Assembly: GCF_030053135.1 (NCBI RefSeq)
Contig: NZ_CP125648.1
Coordinates: forward strand, 62,001 to 126,000
Direction of reading: 5' to 3'
Source of the DNA: Rhizobium sp. BT04
GTDB lineage: Bacteria; Pseudomonadota; Alphaproteobacteria; Rhizobiales; Rhizobiaceae
DNA length: 64,000 bases
Position numbers and translations under genes: made by a program
Shown: in pieces, positions 1 through 8,809 of the stretch
How positions within the stretch are numbered: the stretch's first letter is position 1
How the letters are laid out: every line of letters begins with the position of its first letter
Notes under the pieces: generated by a model
What the model was told of the DNA's origin: nothing
The model's database searches: none
What the model saw: only the letters and a program-made list of their open reading frames with translations

Positions 1-606
1 ATCATCATCGACATGCAGACGGATTTCTGTGGCAAGGGCGGCTATGTCGACCACATGGGCTACGACCTGTCGCTGGTGCAGGCGCCGATCGAACCCATCA
101 AACGTGTGCTTGCCGCCATGCGGGCCAAGGGCTACCACATCATCCATACCCGCGAGGGCCATCGCCCCGACCTCGCCGATCTGCCGGCCAACAAACGCTG
201 GCGCTCGCAGCGGATCGGCGCCGGCATCGGTGATGCCGGCCCCTGCGGCCGCATCCTGACGCGTGGCGAACCCGGCTGGGACATCATCCCTGAACTCTAC
301 CCGATCGAAGGCGAGACGATCATCGACAAGCCCGGCAAGGGTTCGTTCTGCGCCACCGACCTCGAACTCATCCTCAACCAGAAGCGCATCGAGAACATGA
401 TCCTCACCGGAATCACCACCGATGTCTGCGTCTCGACGACGATGCGCGAGGCGAACGACCGCGGCTACGAATGCCTGCTGCTGGAGGATTGCTGCGGTGC
501 GACCGACTACGGAAACCATCTCGCCGCCATCAAGATGGTGAAGATGCAGGGCGGCGTCTTCGGCTCCGTCTCCAATTCCGAATCCTTTGTGAGCCAGCTG
601 CCATGA
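1..606 (+). CDS. biuH: Biuret hydrolase, N-terminus outside window
   Basis: Cysteine hydrolase of the isochorismatase-like family, expected to convert biuret to allophanate and ammonia in the cytoplasm. The frame is open from base 1 and starts mid-protein. It matches the R. leguminosarum biuret hydrolase as I remember it: if the first visible residue is residue 33, the catalytic triad falls at D36 (IIIDMQ), K142 (IIDKPGKG) and C175 (TTDVCVST), the numbering known for BiuH. About 32 residues are therefore missing. The stop overlaps the next start (ATGA), so it is the first visible gene of a translationally coupled operon with an ABC ATPase and a second hydrolase. Family assignment is very secure; biuret specificity rests on remembered near-identity. 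Confidence 0.9.
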   Translation: MIIDMQTDFCGKGGYVDHMGYDLSLVQAPIEPIKRVLAAMRAKGYHIIHTREGHRPDLADLPANKRWRSQRIGAGIGDAGPCGRILTRGEPGWDIIPELYPIEGETIIDKPGKGSFCATDLELILNQKRIENMILTGITTDVCVSTTMREANDRGYECLLLEDCCGATDYGNHLAAIKMVKMQGGVFGSVSNSESFVSQLP

Positions 607-2153
607 GCACCGTTCGCGACACGCCCCTCCCCCAGGCCGGCAAGGCGGTCGGCATCGATACGCTTGGCATGACCATGCGCTTCGGCTCGTTCACCGCGCT
701 CGACAACGTTTCGATCGCCGTTCCGGCCGGCTCTTTTCACGCGCTTCTCGGCGAAAACGGCGCCGGCAAGTCGACACTCGTCAAATGCATCATGGGCTTC
801 TATCACGCCACGTCAGGCTCGCTGTCGGTCGACGGCCGCGAGGTGGCGGTCGCCTCACCCAAGGATGCCGCGGCCTATGGGCTCGGCATGGTCTACCAGC
901 ATTTCACACTGGTTCCCTCTCTGACCGGCGCGGAAAACCTGGTCATCAGCCGCACCGAAGTGCCCGCGGTGATCAACTGGGCCAGGGAACGTAAGGATCT
1001 GGCGGATTTCATGGAGCGCATGCCGTTCAAGATCCCGCTCGACAGGCCGGTGAGCGAGCTCGCGGCCGGCGAAAAACAGAAGCTCGAAATCGTCAAGCAG
1101 CTCTATCTCGGCCGCTCCTTCCTCGTGCTCGACGAGCCGACCTCGGTGCTGACGCCCGCCGAAGCCGATGAGATGCTCGGCATCGTCCGCGGAATGACCG
1201 AGCGCGGCGAGCTCACCGTGCTGATGATTTCCCACAAGTTCCACGAGGTGACCAAGTTCGCGGATGCCGTCTCGATTCTGCGGCGCGGCAAGCTGGTCGG
1301 CACCGGCAAAGTCGGCGAGCTCTCCACCGCCGAGATGGCGGGGATGATGATCGGCGACGTCAAGCTCGCCGAGCTCGACAGCCGTCTGCCGGTGGCGGAA
1401 GCGGCAAGACCCGTGCTGACCGTCAGCCAGGTGAAGGCCCCGGATCGCTCCGGCCTGAAGACGATCGAGATCGACGCGCTGACGGTCCACTCCGGCGAGA
1501 TCGTCGGCATTGCCGGCATTTCGGGCAACGGCCAGAAGGAGCTGACGGAAATTCTGGCCGGCCAGCGCCCGACGCATAGCGGCCAGGTCATGGTCAATGG
1601 CGAGGCTTACGGCGCCACCCGCGATGAGACCCGCAAGAACAAGGTACGTTTCATTCCGGAAGAGCCGTTGCAGAATGCCTGTGCCCCCAAGATGACCGTG
1701 AGCGAGAACCTTGCGTTCCGCACCTTCGACTTGAAGCAGGACGGCAAGGACGCGATCTGGCTGAATAAGGGCAGCATGAAGAAGCGTGCCTCGGCGCTGA
1801 TCTCCGACTTCAAGGTCAAGACGGCCTCTTCTTCCTCGCCGATCGCAGCGCTTTCGGGCGGTAACGTGCAGCGTGCGGTGCTCGCCCGCGAACTGACAGG
1901 TGAGGTCGATCTGCTGATCGTCTCGAACCCCTGTTTCGGTCTCGATTTCTCGGCGGTCGCCGAAATCCGCGCCCGCATCATGAAGGCACGCAATTTGGGC
2001 GCCGCCGTGCTGCTGCTTTCCGAAGACCTCGACGAACTGCTCGAGATGTCCGACCGCATCATGGTCATTTCGGAAGGCAAGCTGGTTTACGAAACGCCGG
2101 CGCGCTCGGCCGATATCGGCGTGATCGGCGCCCACATGGCGGGGCATCATTGA
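603..2153 (+). CDS. Double-NBD ABC importer ATPase (nucleoside/BMP type)
   Basis: 516-residue ATPase with two nucleotide-binding domains, of the type that drives sugar or nucleoside (BMP/Nup) importers. NBD1 has Walker [10 protein letters not shown] (about residues 47-55), a variant signature LAAGEKQ and Walker [13 protein letters not shown]2 has the family's usual degenerate Walker A (GISGNGQKE), an LSGGNVQ signature and a weak Walker B ([12 protein letters not shown]). The ATG overlaps the stop of the biuret hydrolase gene and the stop overlaps the next hydrolase start, so all are co-translated. No permease or binding protein lies downstream; they may lie upstream of the window. Import of biuret or a related ureide is inferred from context only. 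Confidence 0.85.
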   Translation: MSTVRDTPLPQAGKAVGIDTLGMTMRFGSFTALDNVSIAVPAGSFHALLGENGAGKSTLVKCIMGFYHATSGSLSVDGREVAVASPKDAAAYGLGMVYQHFTLVPSLTGAENLVISRTEVPAVINWARERKDLADFMERMPFKIPLDRPVSELAAGEKQKLEIVKQLYLGRSFLVLDEPTSVLTPAEADEMLGIVRGMTERGELTVLMISHKFHEVTKFADAVSILRRGKLVGTGKVGELSTAEMAGMMIGDVKLAELDSRLPVAEAARPVLTVSQVKAPDRSGLKTIEIDALTVHSGEIVGIAGISGNGQKELTEILAGQRPTHSGQVMVNGEAYGATRDETRKNKVRFIPEEPLQNACAPKMTVSENLAFRTFDLKQDGKDAIWLNKGSMKKRASALISDFKVKTASSSSPIAALSGGNVQRAVLARELTGEVDLLIVSNPCFGLDFSAVAEIRARIMKARNLGAAVLLLSEDLDELLEMSDRIMVISEGKLVYETPARSADIGVIGAHMAGHH

Positions 2154-2821
2154 TGGCGAAGATCAAAGCCGAACCTTTCGCCTTTCCGGTGAAGCACGAT
2201 GAACTTGCCCTCATTGTCATCGACATGCAGCGCGATTTCGCCGAGCCCGGCGGCTTCGGTGCAAGCCTCGGCAATGATGTCAGCCGCATCACCAGGATCG
2301 TGCCCGATGTCAAACGCTTGATCCAGGGCTTCCGCAATGCCGGCCTGCCCGTGATCCATACGATGGAGTGCCACCGGCCGGATCTTTCCGACCTGCCGCC
2401 GGCCAAACGCGACCGCGGCAATCCGTCGCTCAGGATCGGCGACGAAGGCCCAATGGGCCGCATCCTGATCTCGGGCGAACCCGGTACGGCAATCCTGCCG
2501 GAACTCGCTCCGGTGAAGGGCGAAGTCGTCATCGAAAAACCCGGCAAGGGCGCTTTCTACGCCACCGAACTCGCCACCGTGTTGCAAGAGAAGGGCATTC
2601 GTCAGCTCGTCTTTGCCGGCGTCACCACCGAAGTCTGCGTGCAGACGACGATGCGCGAAGCAAACGACCGCGGCTATGAATGCCTGCTCGCCGAGGAGGC
2701 GACGGAGAGCTATTTCCCCGAATTCAAAGCCGCAGCCATCGCCATGATCCGCGCCCAGGGCGCGATCGTCGGCTGGACCGCCCATGTCGACGACATTCTG
2801 GAAAGTATCGCCCATGCCTGA
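2153..2821 (+). CDS. Isochorismatase-like cysteine hydrolase, candidate triuret/ureide hydrolase
   Basis: 222-residue paralogue of the upstream biuret hydrolase. The catalytic triad is visible as D24 (VIDMQRDF), K129 (IEKPGKG) and C162 (TTEVCVQT). The ATG overlaps the stop of the ABC ATPase by one base. A second enzyme of this family beside BiuH recalls triuret hydrolase (TrtA), which makes the carboxybiuret/biuret that BiuH then consumes; that role is inferred from the pairing, not from diagnostic residues. Other possibilities are another ureide or carbamoyl amidase. It shares with BiuH the HRPDL and [13 protein letters not shown] blocks, which points to an ancient tandem duplication. Confidence 0.8.
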   Translation: MAKIKAEPFAFPVKHDELALIVIDMQRDFAEPGGFGASLGNDVSRITRIVPDVKRLIQGFRNAGLPVIHTMECHRPDLSDLPPAKRDRGNPSLRIGDEGPMGRILISGEPGTAILPELAPVKGEVVIEKPGKGAFYATELATVLQEKGIRQLVFAGVTTEVCVQTTMREANDRGYECLLAEEATESYFPEFKAAAIAMIRAQGAIVGWTAHVDDILESIAHA

Positions 2822-3167
2822 AACGACCCGCGAACGCCTGACGTCAGGCGGCTGGAAGGCGCTGGAATTCGGCCCTTTCCGCGATGCCGTCACCATTCAC
2901 TGGATCCGCCCCTTCGAGGGTGATCAGCCGGGCGTGGCGCTGCTGAAATATGAGCCTGGCGCCTCCGTTCCCCGCCATCGCCACGAGGGGCTCGAGACCA
3001 TCCTGGTGCTCGACGGCGTTCAATCCGACGAGACGGGCGATTACATCAGCGGCAGTTATATCGTCAATGCGCCGGGCAGCGAACACTCGGTCTGGAGCGA
3101 TACCGGCTGTCTCGTGCTCATCCAGTGGGACCGACCCGTGAAAATGCTCGAAGGGGAAATTGCCTGA
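2814..3167 (+). CDS. Small cupin-domain protein
   Basis: 117-residue single-domain cupin. The metal-binding motif region reads PRHRHEGLETILVLDG (about residues 47-62), and the second cupin motif includes APGSEHSVWS, giving several histidines and a glutamate for a metal site. The start overlaps the preceding stop by 8 bases, so it is the fourth visible gene of the ureide operon. Family members include ChrR-like anti-sigma cupins and small enzymes; nothing here fixes a function. After its stop only about 30 bases separate it from the gene remnant hit by the transposon. Confidence 0.75.
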   Translation: MPETTRERLTSGGWKALEFGPFRDAVTIHWIRPFEGDQPGVALLKYEPGASVPRHRHEGLETILVLDGVQSDETGDYISGSYIVNAPGSEHSVWSDTGCLVLIQWDRPVKMLEGEIA

Positions 3168-3198
3168 ACCCGACATCGCGCGTGCGGCGCGGGGTTAA

Positions 3199-3308
3199 CT
3201 GGGCAAGAGTGCGGTGTTCGGTCCGGATTCCTTTGCCTTTCCGCGTCAGGAATCGGCAATCCCGGGCGAGGAAGGGATTGCCGCGGCAACCGTCGACACC
3301 ACCAATCT
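3199..3308 (+). pseudogene. Gene remnant, left part (carbon-nitrogen hydrolase-like C-terminus)
   Basis: After an in-frame TAA (3196-3198) this frame reads LGKSAVFGPDSFAFPRQE and then PGEEGIAAATVDTTNL, which resembles the C-terminal strands of nitrilase/carbon-nitrogen hydrolases. It runs straight into the transposon's left repeat. Joined in frame to 17585-17672 across one copy of the AATCT target duplication, it gives a continuous stretch of 65 residues and a stop. There is no room upstream for the rest of the enzyme, so the gene was probably already a fragment when the transposon landed. The family name is a judgement by eye. Confidence 0.45.
3304..3308. repeat. Target-site duplication, left copy (AATCT)
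   Basis: AATCT abuts the left inverted repeat and is repeated exactly at 17580-17584 next to the right one. A 5-bp duplication is the hallmark of Tn3-family insertion. Confidence 0.9.
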
Positions 3309-3344
3309 GGCCCAGTCGGCCCGAAGCTGCGATTTTGGCCAACT
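3309..3344. repeat. Left terminal inverted repeat (36 bp)
   Basis: Begins GGCCCAGTCGGCCCG at the outer end and finishes TTTTGGCCAACT inward. It equals the reverse complement of 17544-17579 at all 36 positions. The outermost bases are GGCCC rather than the GGGG usual in Tn3/Tn21 elements. Confidence 0.93.
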
Positions 3345-3369
3345 AAAGAATGGAAAGTGAACGGCGCAA

Positions 3370-3936
3370 TCAGATAGAATCTAACTGCGCGTCTTGACCT
3401 TCCAAAGCGCGGTAAACGGTCATCCTTGAAACATTCAGATCGCGGGCAACTTGAGCCTTGGTTGTACCTGCAGCGATCCGCCTTCGGATTTCGGCATCAT
3501 CGACATTCTTCTTTCGTCCCTTGTAAACGCCCTCAGCTTTTGCCGCGTCAATTCCGGCTCTTTGCCTGTCTTTGATGAACTTGAGTTCCAAGTCAGCAAC
3601 CATGCCGAGGATGGTGACTACCATCTGTCCCATGCTTCCGGCGGTTGTCACTTCTGGTTCAAGGACACGAAGCGATGCACCTTTCTCGTCAAGTTCGTGA
3701 ACGAGATTGAGAACATCGCGAGTAGACCGGCCGAGCCGGTCAAGGCGTAACACCACCAGCTCGTCACCCGCATGTAGAAACTGCATGATGGTGTCCAGCT
3801 CGGACCGGCCTTTTCTTGAAGCCCCCGATCCGGTTTCAGAACGTATGATTTCGCAACCGGCGGCCTTCAGGCGCGCGTTTTGAATATCCAGGTCCTGATC
3901 TGTGGTGCTGACGCGGGCGTATCCGATGCAGGCCAT
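3370..3936 (-). CDS. tnpR: Serine resolvase of the Tn3-family transposon
   Basis: 188-residue small serine recombinase that resolves cointegrates at res. The catalytic domain opens IGYARVSTTDQ with nucleophile S10, followed by the LDRLGRS block (arginines about residue 70) and the family's long E-helix region. The C-terminal helix-turn-helix reads about TKAQVARDLNVSRMTVYRAL (residues 158-177). Length and layout are typical of TnpR. The gene lies 25 bases inside the left repeat and reads toward it. The divergent upstream stretch holds repeated GTCAC/GTAAC half sites suited to a res site. Confidence 0.93.
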   Translation of the reverse strand: MACIGYARVSTTDQDLDIQNARLKAAGCEIIRSETGSGASRKGRSELDTIMQFLHAGDELVVLRLDRLGRSTRDVLNLVHELDEKGASLRVLEPEVTTAGSMGQMVVTILGMVADLELKFIKDRQRAGIDAAKAEGVYKGRKKNVDDAEIRRRIAAGTTKAQVARDLNVSRMTVYRALEGQDAQLDSI

Positions 3937-3942
3937 AGCGAA

Positions 3943-4088
3943 TCTGTAACATTAGGGTGGCTTTGATTGTGTAGCGTCACTTTCATCGAAAATCCACCCA
4001 TTTGTTACGTTCGATTTGCGTCACATCTGGCTGTAGCTCATGGGTGTACCTAAAAGTGACGTTGAGCGAGACGCTGTCGCGAAGTCAC
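3943..4088. other. Candidate res recombination site
   Basis: Non-coding stretch directly upstream of tnpR with repeated half sites. The clearest is a 33-bp dyad at 4056-4088 with GTGAC at one end and GTCAC at the other; other GTAAC/GTCAC words occur around 3948, 3976, 4014 and 4018. Resolvase subsites of about 28-34 bp with inverted ends next to tnpR are expected for this family. The exact subsite I with the crossover dinucleotide was not resolved. Confidence 0.5.
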
Positions 4089-4102
4089 CCACTTCGGGAG
4101 GG

Positions 4103-4296
4103 CGCAGTGAACAGCGCCTCCTTGTTCTCGAAGTGCCAATAGATGCTGAGCTCCCAAAGCTTCGCTCGTTTGACTACCTTGTCCGGGGTCGTAGCCTGAA
4201 AACCCAATTCCACAAAGTCGCACGCGGTGTCGATAATCGTTTGACCAAGTGTTGACGGACCGCCGCGCCGGCCTTGTCGATCTTCGTTCTCGACAT
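4103..4296 (-). pseudogene. Broken 5' end of a second tetR gene
   Basis: The leftward frame reads GQTIIDTACDFVELGFQATT and then HFENKEALF, close to residues 17-56 of the intact TetR at 9670-10353 (GQTIIDTACELFVELGFQATT). The ATG at 4294-4296 is one base out of frame with this homology, one residue is deleted in the first helix region, and the similarity stops after about 55 residues, so no repressor can be made. The upstream promoter/operator is still present and matches the one before the intact tetR. This looks like a diverged duplicate that lost its 3' part when it was joined next to res. Confidence 0.75.
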
Positions 4297-4305
4297 TTTC
4301 AGTCC

Positions 4306-4337
4306 TTGACAGTATCCCAATTACTGCATTATGATAC
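4306..4337 (+). promoter_or_regulatory. Promoter and TetR-type operator of the RND operon
   Basis: TTGACA (4306-4311), an 18-bp spacer and TATGAT (4330-4335) form a good sigma-70 promoter toward the RND genes. An inverted repeat GTATC (4312-4316)...GATAC (4333-4337) lies between and over these elements. The same arrangement occurs before the flavoprotein gene at 10369-10400. Confidence 0.65.
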
Positions 4338-4411
4338 CAGTTAGTATCTATATATGTGCTAGTCAATGGGTGGGTTTCAGCCATGTCCTCTACTCAAGAA
4401 AAGATCGTAAA

Positions 4412-5527
4412 ATGAAACGCAAACATGTCCTGACTTTCGCGGGTCTCGTGGCAGCGGCGGGTGCCGCTGCCTTCATTCTGGTTTTCGAAACGCCAAAAAG
4501 GGAAGCTAAGGCCGCGGACCCAAGGACTGCTTCGCCACTGGTAAGGGTGGCAGAGGCGAAAAGGACTGAAACAGCGGCGCGCTCGTTTACCGGCACGGTC
4601 GCTTCGCGGGTACAGAGCAACCTCGGCTTTCGGGTTCCGGGCAAGATCGTCCAGCGGATGGTCGATGCGGGCCAGCAGGTCAAGCAGGGCCAAGCCCTGA
4701 TGCGGATCGACGAAACCGACCTCCAGCTCGCGCTGACGGCGAAACGCAACGCCGTGACGGCAGCGCGTGCTGTCCTGACCCAGGCGCAAGCGGACGAGAA
4801 ACGTTATGCGGTGCTGGTGAAAAACGGATTAGCCGCCACTCAACAGCGTTATGAACAGGCAAAGGCGGCATTGGATACGGCCGCAGCGCAGCTTGCTGCG
4901 TCCGAAGCAGACGCCGGGGTCGCCGAAAACGCTGCCAACTATACTGTTCTTGTTGCAGACTCGGACGGAACGGTCGTTGATACGCTCGCAGACCCGGGCC
5001 AGGTCGTGGCCGCGGGCCAGACGGTCATTCAACTGGCGCAGGCCGGGCCGCGTGAAGCTGTTATCTGGCTTCCGGAGACCCTGCGGCCGGATATCGGATC
5101 CGAAGCGCAAGCCAGTGCCTATGGCGGAGACGGGCTGAGCGGAGAAGCCCGTTTGCGACAGATTTCCGATTCTGCCGACCCGCAAACACGGACCTACGAA
5201 GCGCGTTATGTTCTCGAAGGCGCGGCTGCCTCTGCTCCGCTCGGCTCGACTGTGACGATCAGTATTCTGGACGCCGACCGACAGTCAGAGGTCGCCGTGC
5301 CCGTCGGTGCCATTCTGGACGACGGTAGCCGGACAGGTGTGTGGACTATCGACAATGCCACATCCACCGTGAACTTCACGCCTGTCGAGATCAAACGGAT
5401 CGGCGACGAGACGGCGTTTGTGACCGGCATCACGATCGGTCAGCAGATCGTCGCGCTCGGCGCACATCTCCTTCAGGACGGCGCGATAGTCAGAACAGGC
5501 GTGAAGCAAGAGGTGGCAAAGCCATGA
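4412..5527 (+). CDS. RND efflux periplasmic adaptor (HlyD/AcrA family)
   Basis: 371-residue membrane-fusion protein linking an RND pump to an outer-membrane channel. It has an N-terminal signal/anchor (MKRKHVLTFAGLVAAAG), a biotinyl-lipoyl-like half (NLGFRVPGKIVQRMVDAGQ, about residues 70-88), an Ala/Gln-rich coiled-coil hairpin (about 115-185) and a beta-barrel region. I chose ATG 4412 because the longer upstream frame has no signal-like start and overlaps the promoter region. Its stop overlaps the start of the transporter gene (ATGA). No TolC-type protein follows, so it probably uses a host channel. Regulation by the intact TetR at 9670 is inferred from the shared operator. Confidence 0.88.
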   Translation: MKRKHVLTFAGLVAAAGAAAFILVFETPKREAKAADPRTASPLVRVAEAKRTETAARSFTGTVASRVQSNLGFRVPGKIVQRMVDAGQQVKQGQALMRIDETDLQLALTAKRNAVTAARAVLTQAQADEKRYAVLVKNGLAATQQRYEQAKAALDTAAAQLAASEADAGVAENAANYTVLVADSDGTVVDTLADPGQVVAAGQTVIQLAQAGPREAVIWLPETLRPDIGSEAQASAYGGDGLSGEARLRQISDSADPQTRTYEARYVLEGAAASAPLGSTVTISILDADRQSEVAVPVGAILDDGSRTGVWTIDNATSTVNFTPVEIKRIGDETAFVTGITIGQQIVALGAHLLQDGAIVRTGVKQEVAKP

Positions 5528-8500
5528 CCTTCAATCTCTCTGCCATCGCGGTTCGCGAGCGCGCCGTCACACTGTTCTTCATCATTCTGTTGGCGGCCGC
5601 CGGCGTCTACGCCTTCGTCAAACTAGGACGCGCCGAGGATCCCTCCTTCACCATCAAGACCCTGACGGTAACCTCAGTTTGGCCGGGCGCCACCGCGCGC
5701 GAAATGCAGGATCTTGTCGCCGAGCCACTCGAGAAGCGCGTCCAGGAACTCACCTGGTACGACCGGGTCGAGACGACCACGCGGCCTGGCTACGCTTTCC
5801 TCACGGTGACACTTAAGGACAATACGCCAGCATCCGCAGTTGAAGAGGAATTCTATCAGGCGCGCAAGAAGCTCGGCGACGAAGCCCGAAATCTTCCTCC
5901 GGGCGTCATGGGTCCGTTCGTCAATGATGAATACTCGGATGTGAGCTTTGGTCTTTACGCGTTGAAGGCGAAGGGGATGCCGATGCGAGACCTCGTTCGG
6001 CAGGCAGAGGTCATCCGTCAGGATCTCCTGCATGTTCCGGGCATCAAGAAAATCAACATCCTCGGGGAACGCCCCGAACAGATCTTTGTCGAGTTCTCCT
6101 TTACCAAGTTGGCGACGCTTGGGATATCGGCGCAGGATATCGCCGCAGCTTTGCAGCGGCAGAACACGGTGACGCCCGCTGGCTCGATCGATACGCGCGG
6201 ACCACAGGTTTTCATCCGTTTCGACGGAGCCTATAACAGCGTAGAGGCCATTGCCGATACGCCAATCGTGGCCGCCGGCCGGACGCTAAAGCTTTCCGAT
6301 GTGGCGGATGTGCGGCGCGGCTACGAAGATCCCGCGACCTACATCATCCGCCATCAGGGTGAGCCAACGATCATGCTGGGCGCGGTCATGCAATCGGGCT
6401 GGAATGGTCTGGAGCTTGGTAAGGCGCTTGAGGCGCGGTCCGCCGCGATCGCGCAGACACTGCCGCTGGGCATGGCGCTCACCAAAGTCAGCGATCAGGC
6501 CGTCAATATCGATGAGGCGGTCGGTGAATTCATGCTGAAGTTCGCCATGGCGCTCGGTGTTGTTCTGTTCGTTAGCCTTGTCGCACTCGGCTGGCGTGTC
6601 GGCATCGTTGTGGCCCTTGCAGTGCCACTGACCCTTGCCGTCGTCTTCCTCATCATGCTGGAAACCGGCCGGTTCTTCGACCGCATCACGCTCGGCGCGC
6701 TCATCCTTGCGCTTGGGCTTCTGGTGGACGACGCCATCATCGCCATCGAGGTGATGGTGGTGAAGATGGAAGAGGGCATGGACCGCATAAAGGCGGCCGC
6801 CTATGCCTGGAGCCACACGGCGGCGCCGATGCTGTCCGGCACACTCGTCACCATCATCGGACTGATGCCCGTGGGTTTCGCCAAGTCCAGCGCCGGGGAA
6901 TATGCCGGCAACATCTTCTGGGTCGTGGGATTTGCCCTGATCGTCTCCTGGTTCGTTGCCGTGATCTTTACGCCATATATGGGCGTGAAAATGCTGCCTG
7001 ATATCAAACCGGTCGAGGGTGGGCACCACGCCATCTATGATACGCCCAACTACCGCCGCCTGCGCTCGCTCATCGAGTTTGCGGTTCGCCATAAGTTCAT
7101 GACCTGCGCGGTTGTTGGCATCACGATGGCCGTCTCGGTTGTCGGGATGGGGGGCGTAAAGCAGCAGTTCTTCCCGACTTCGGACCGGCCTGAAGTTCTT
7201 GTCGAAGTCCGCATGCCTGAAGGCGCGAGCATCGAAAGCACGACGGCCGCAGTGAAGAAAGTCGAAGGCTGGCTGCAAAAGCAGCCGGAAACGAAAATCG
7301 CTACCAGTTACATCGGGCAGGGCGCACCCCGGTTCTTCTTCGCCATGTCACCGGAATTGCCCGATCCCGCTTTCGCCAAAATAGTTGTGCTGACACCTGA
7401 CGCTCATTCACGAGAAGAATTGAAGCATCGCCTTCGCGCCGCTATTTCCGACGGTCTTGCTCCAGAGGCTTCTGTCCGCGTAACGCAGCTTGTGTTCGGG
7501 CCATATACACCGTTCCCGGTCGAGTTTCGGATCATGGGGCCGGATCAGGATGAACTCTATAAGATCTCCGAGCATGCTCTGGCGATCATGAAGACTGTTC
7601 CTGATGTTCGGCAAGCCAACCGCGATTGGGGCAACCGAACGCCTGTCCTGCGCTTTGTCCCGGATCAGGAGCGGCTTAATCTGATCGGTCTTTCGCCTTC
7701 AGAGGCAGCCCAGCAGATGCAATTGCTGCTGAGCGGGATTCCAGTCACGCAGGTGCGCGAAAACATTCGTAACGTTCCCGTGGTGGCACGAAGTGCTGGC
7801 GAGAACCGCCTCGATCCATCACGCCTTGCTGACTTTTCGCTGATGAGCAGGGCTGGCCGCCAGATTCCACTCGACCAGATCGGACATTCCGAGATCCGCC
7901 TGGAGGAACCTATCCTGAAACGTCGCGACAGGACACCGGTCATAACGATCAGGTCCGATATCAACGAGGCGACACAGCCACCGGAAGTTTCGCAACAAGT
8001 GATGGAGGCTCTCCAGCCGCTGATCGCGTCGCTTCCGGTCGGGTATCGTATCGAAATGGGCGGGAACATCGAAGAGTCGCAAAAGGCCAATATCGCACTC
8101 GTCCAGGTCTTCCCGCTGATGATCGCGGCGATGTTGATCGTCATCATCCTGCAGGTTCGCAGTCTATCGACGATGACGATGGTGATGCTGACCGCACCGC
8201 TTGGCCTTGCCGGCGTGGTGCCGGCATTGCTCCTGTTCAATCAACCCTTCGGCTTCAACGCCATTCTCGGCTTGATCGGATTGGCAGGCATCCTGATGCG
8301 CAACACGCTCATTCTGACGGAGCAGATCAAGGAGAACCAGGCGGCTGGTCTTGATGACTATCATGCCGTCATCGAAGCGACCGTGCAGAGGACTCGTCCA
8401 GTTATCCTGACAGCGCTCGCTGCCGTCCTGGCCTTCATACCTCTGACGCATTCGGTGTTCTGGGGATCGATGGCCTATACGCTGATTGGCGGAACGGCAG

Positions 8501-8637
8501 CCGGGACCGTGATGATTCTGCTCTTCCTTCCGGCCCTCTACGCTGTGTGGTTCCGGATCAAGCCTCCAAAGCAAGCGAGCCGGCCCGAGGCGATTATCGA
8601 TGAGCGGCATTCTGCCACTGCACTTGCCGCCGAGTAG
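5524..8637 (+). CDS. RND-family multidrug efflux transporter
   Basis: 1037-residue inner-membrane proton antiporter of the HAE1/AcrB type, the usual full length. The N-terminal helix is followed by the porter domain starting around ITSVWPGA-like LTVTSVWPGATAREMQD. TM4 carries the proton-relay pair D402-D403 (LGLLVDDAIIAIE). The second half repeats the layout, with a closing membrane block (GIVMRN-like GILMRNTLILTEQ). The start overlaps the adaptor stop. It ends convergently with the methyltransferase gene, 172 bases away. As transposon cargo it is likely to export a toxic organic compound; the substrate is unknown. Confidence 0.93.
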   Translation: MTFNLSAIAVRERAVTLFFIILLAAAGVYAFVKLGRAEDPSFTIKTLTVTSVWPGATAREMQDLVAEPLEKRVQELTWYDRVETTTRPGYAFLTVTLKDNTPASAVEEEFYQARKKLGDEARNLPPGVMGPFVNDEYSDVSFGLYALKAKGMPMRDLVRQAEVIRQDLLHVPGIKKINILGERPEQIFVEFSFTKLATLGISAQDIAAALQRQNTVTPAGSIDTRGPQVFIRFDGAYNSVEAIADTPIVAAGRTLKLSDVADVRRGYEDPATYIIRHQGEPTIMLGAVMQSGWNGLELGKALEARSAAIAQTLPLGMALTKVSDQAVNIDEAVGEFMLKFAMALGVVLFVSLVALGWRVGIVVALAVPLTLAVVFLIMLETGRFFDRITLGALILALGLLVDDAIIAIEVMVVKMEEGMDRIKAAAYAWSHTAAPMLSGTLVTIIGLMPVGFAKSSAGEYAGNIFWVVGFALIVSWFVAVIFTPYMGVKMLPDIKPVEGGHHAIYDTPNYRRLRSLIEFAVRHKFMTCAVVGITMAVSVVGMGGVKQQFFPTSDRPEVLVEVRMPEGASIESTTAAVKKVEGWLQKQPETKIATSYIGQGAPRFFFAMSPELPDPAFAKIVVLTPDAHSREELKHRLRAAISDGLAPEASVRVTQLVFGPYTPFPVEFRIMGPDQDELYKISEHALAIMKTVPDVRQANRDWGNRTPVLRFVPDQERLNLIGLSPSEAAQQMQLLLSGIPVTQVRENIRNVPVVARSAGENRLDPSRLADFSLMSRAGRQIPLDQIGHSEIRLEEPILKRRDRTPVITIRSDINEATQPPEVSQQVMEALQPLIASLPVGYRIEMGGNIEESQKANIALVQVFPLMIAAMLIVIILQVRSLSTMTMVMLTAPLGLAGVVPALLLFNQPFGFNAILGLIGLAGILMRNTLILTEQIKENQAAGLDDYHAVIEATVQRTRPVILTALAAVLAFIPLTHSVFWGSMAYTLIGGTAAGTVMILLFLPALYAVWFRIKPPKQASRPEAIIDERHSATALAAE

Positions 8638-8809
8638 AGCTGTCTTTGCGCAAGGGAGACGCCGCAACGATATCGGCCGTGCCCAAGCATGGCCGCCTTC
8701 ATGCCAGATCCACAAACCTTATTTATCGTCCTCGCGCCAATTGCGTTCGAGAGACGCGCGCCACGTTGCTAGCCAATGCGAAACGAGGCGTCTGTCCTGT
8801 TAATCCCTG

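Noticed and set aside
855..2150. 431-codon open frame on the minus strand
   Set aside because: Opposite the double-NBD ATPase; His/Arg/Gln-rich antisense composition.
3405..3420. Possible third parS half (GCGGTAAAC) in tnpR
   Set aside because: The other half GTTNNC is missing, and it lies in resolvase coding sequence far from repABC.
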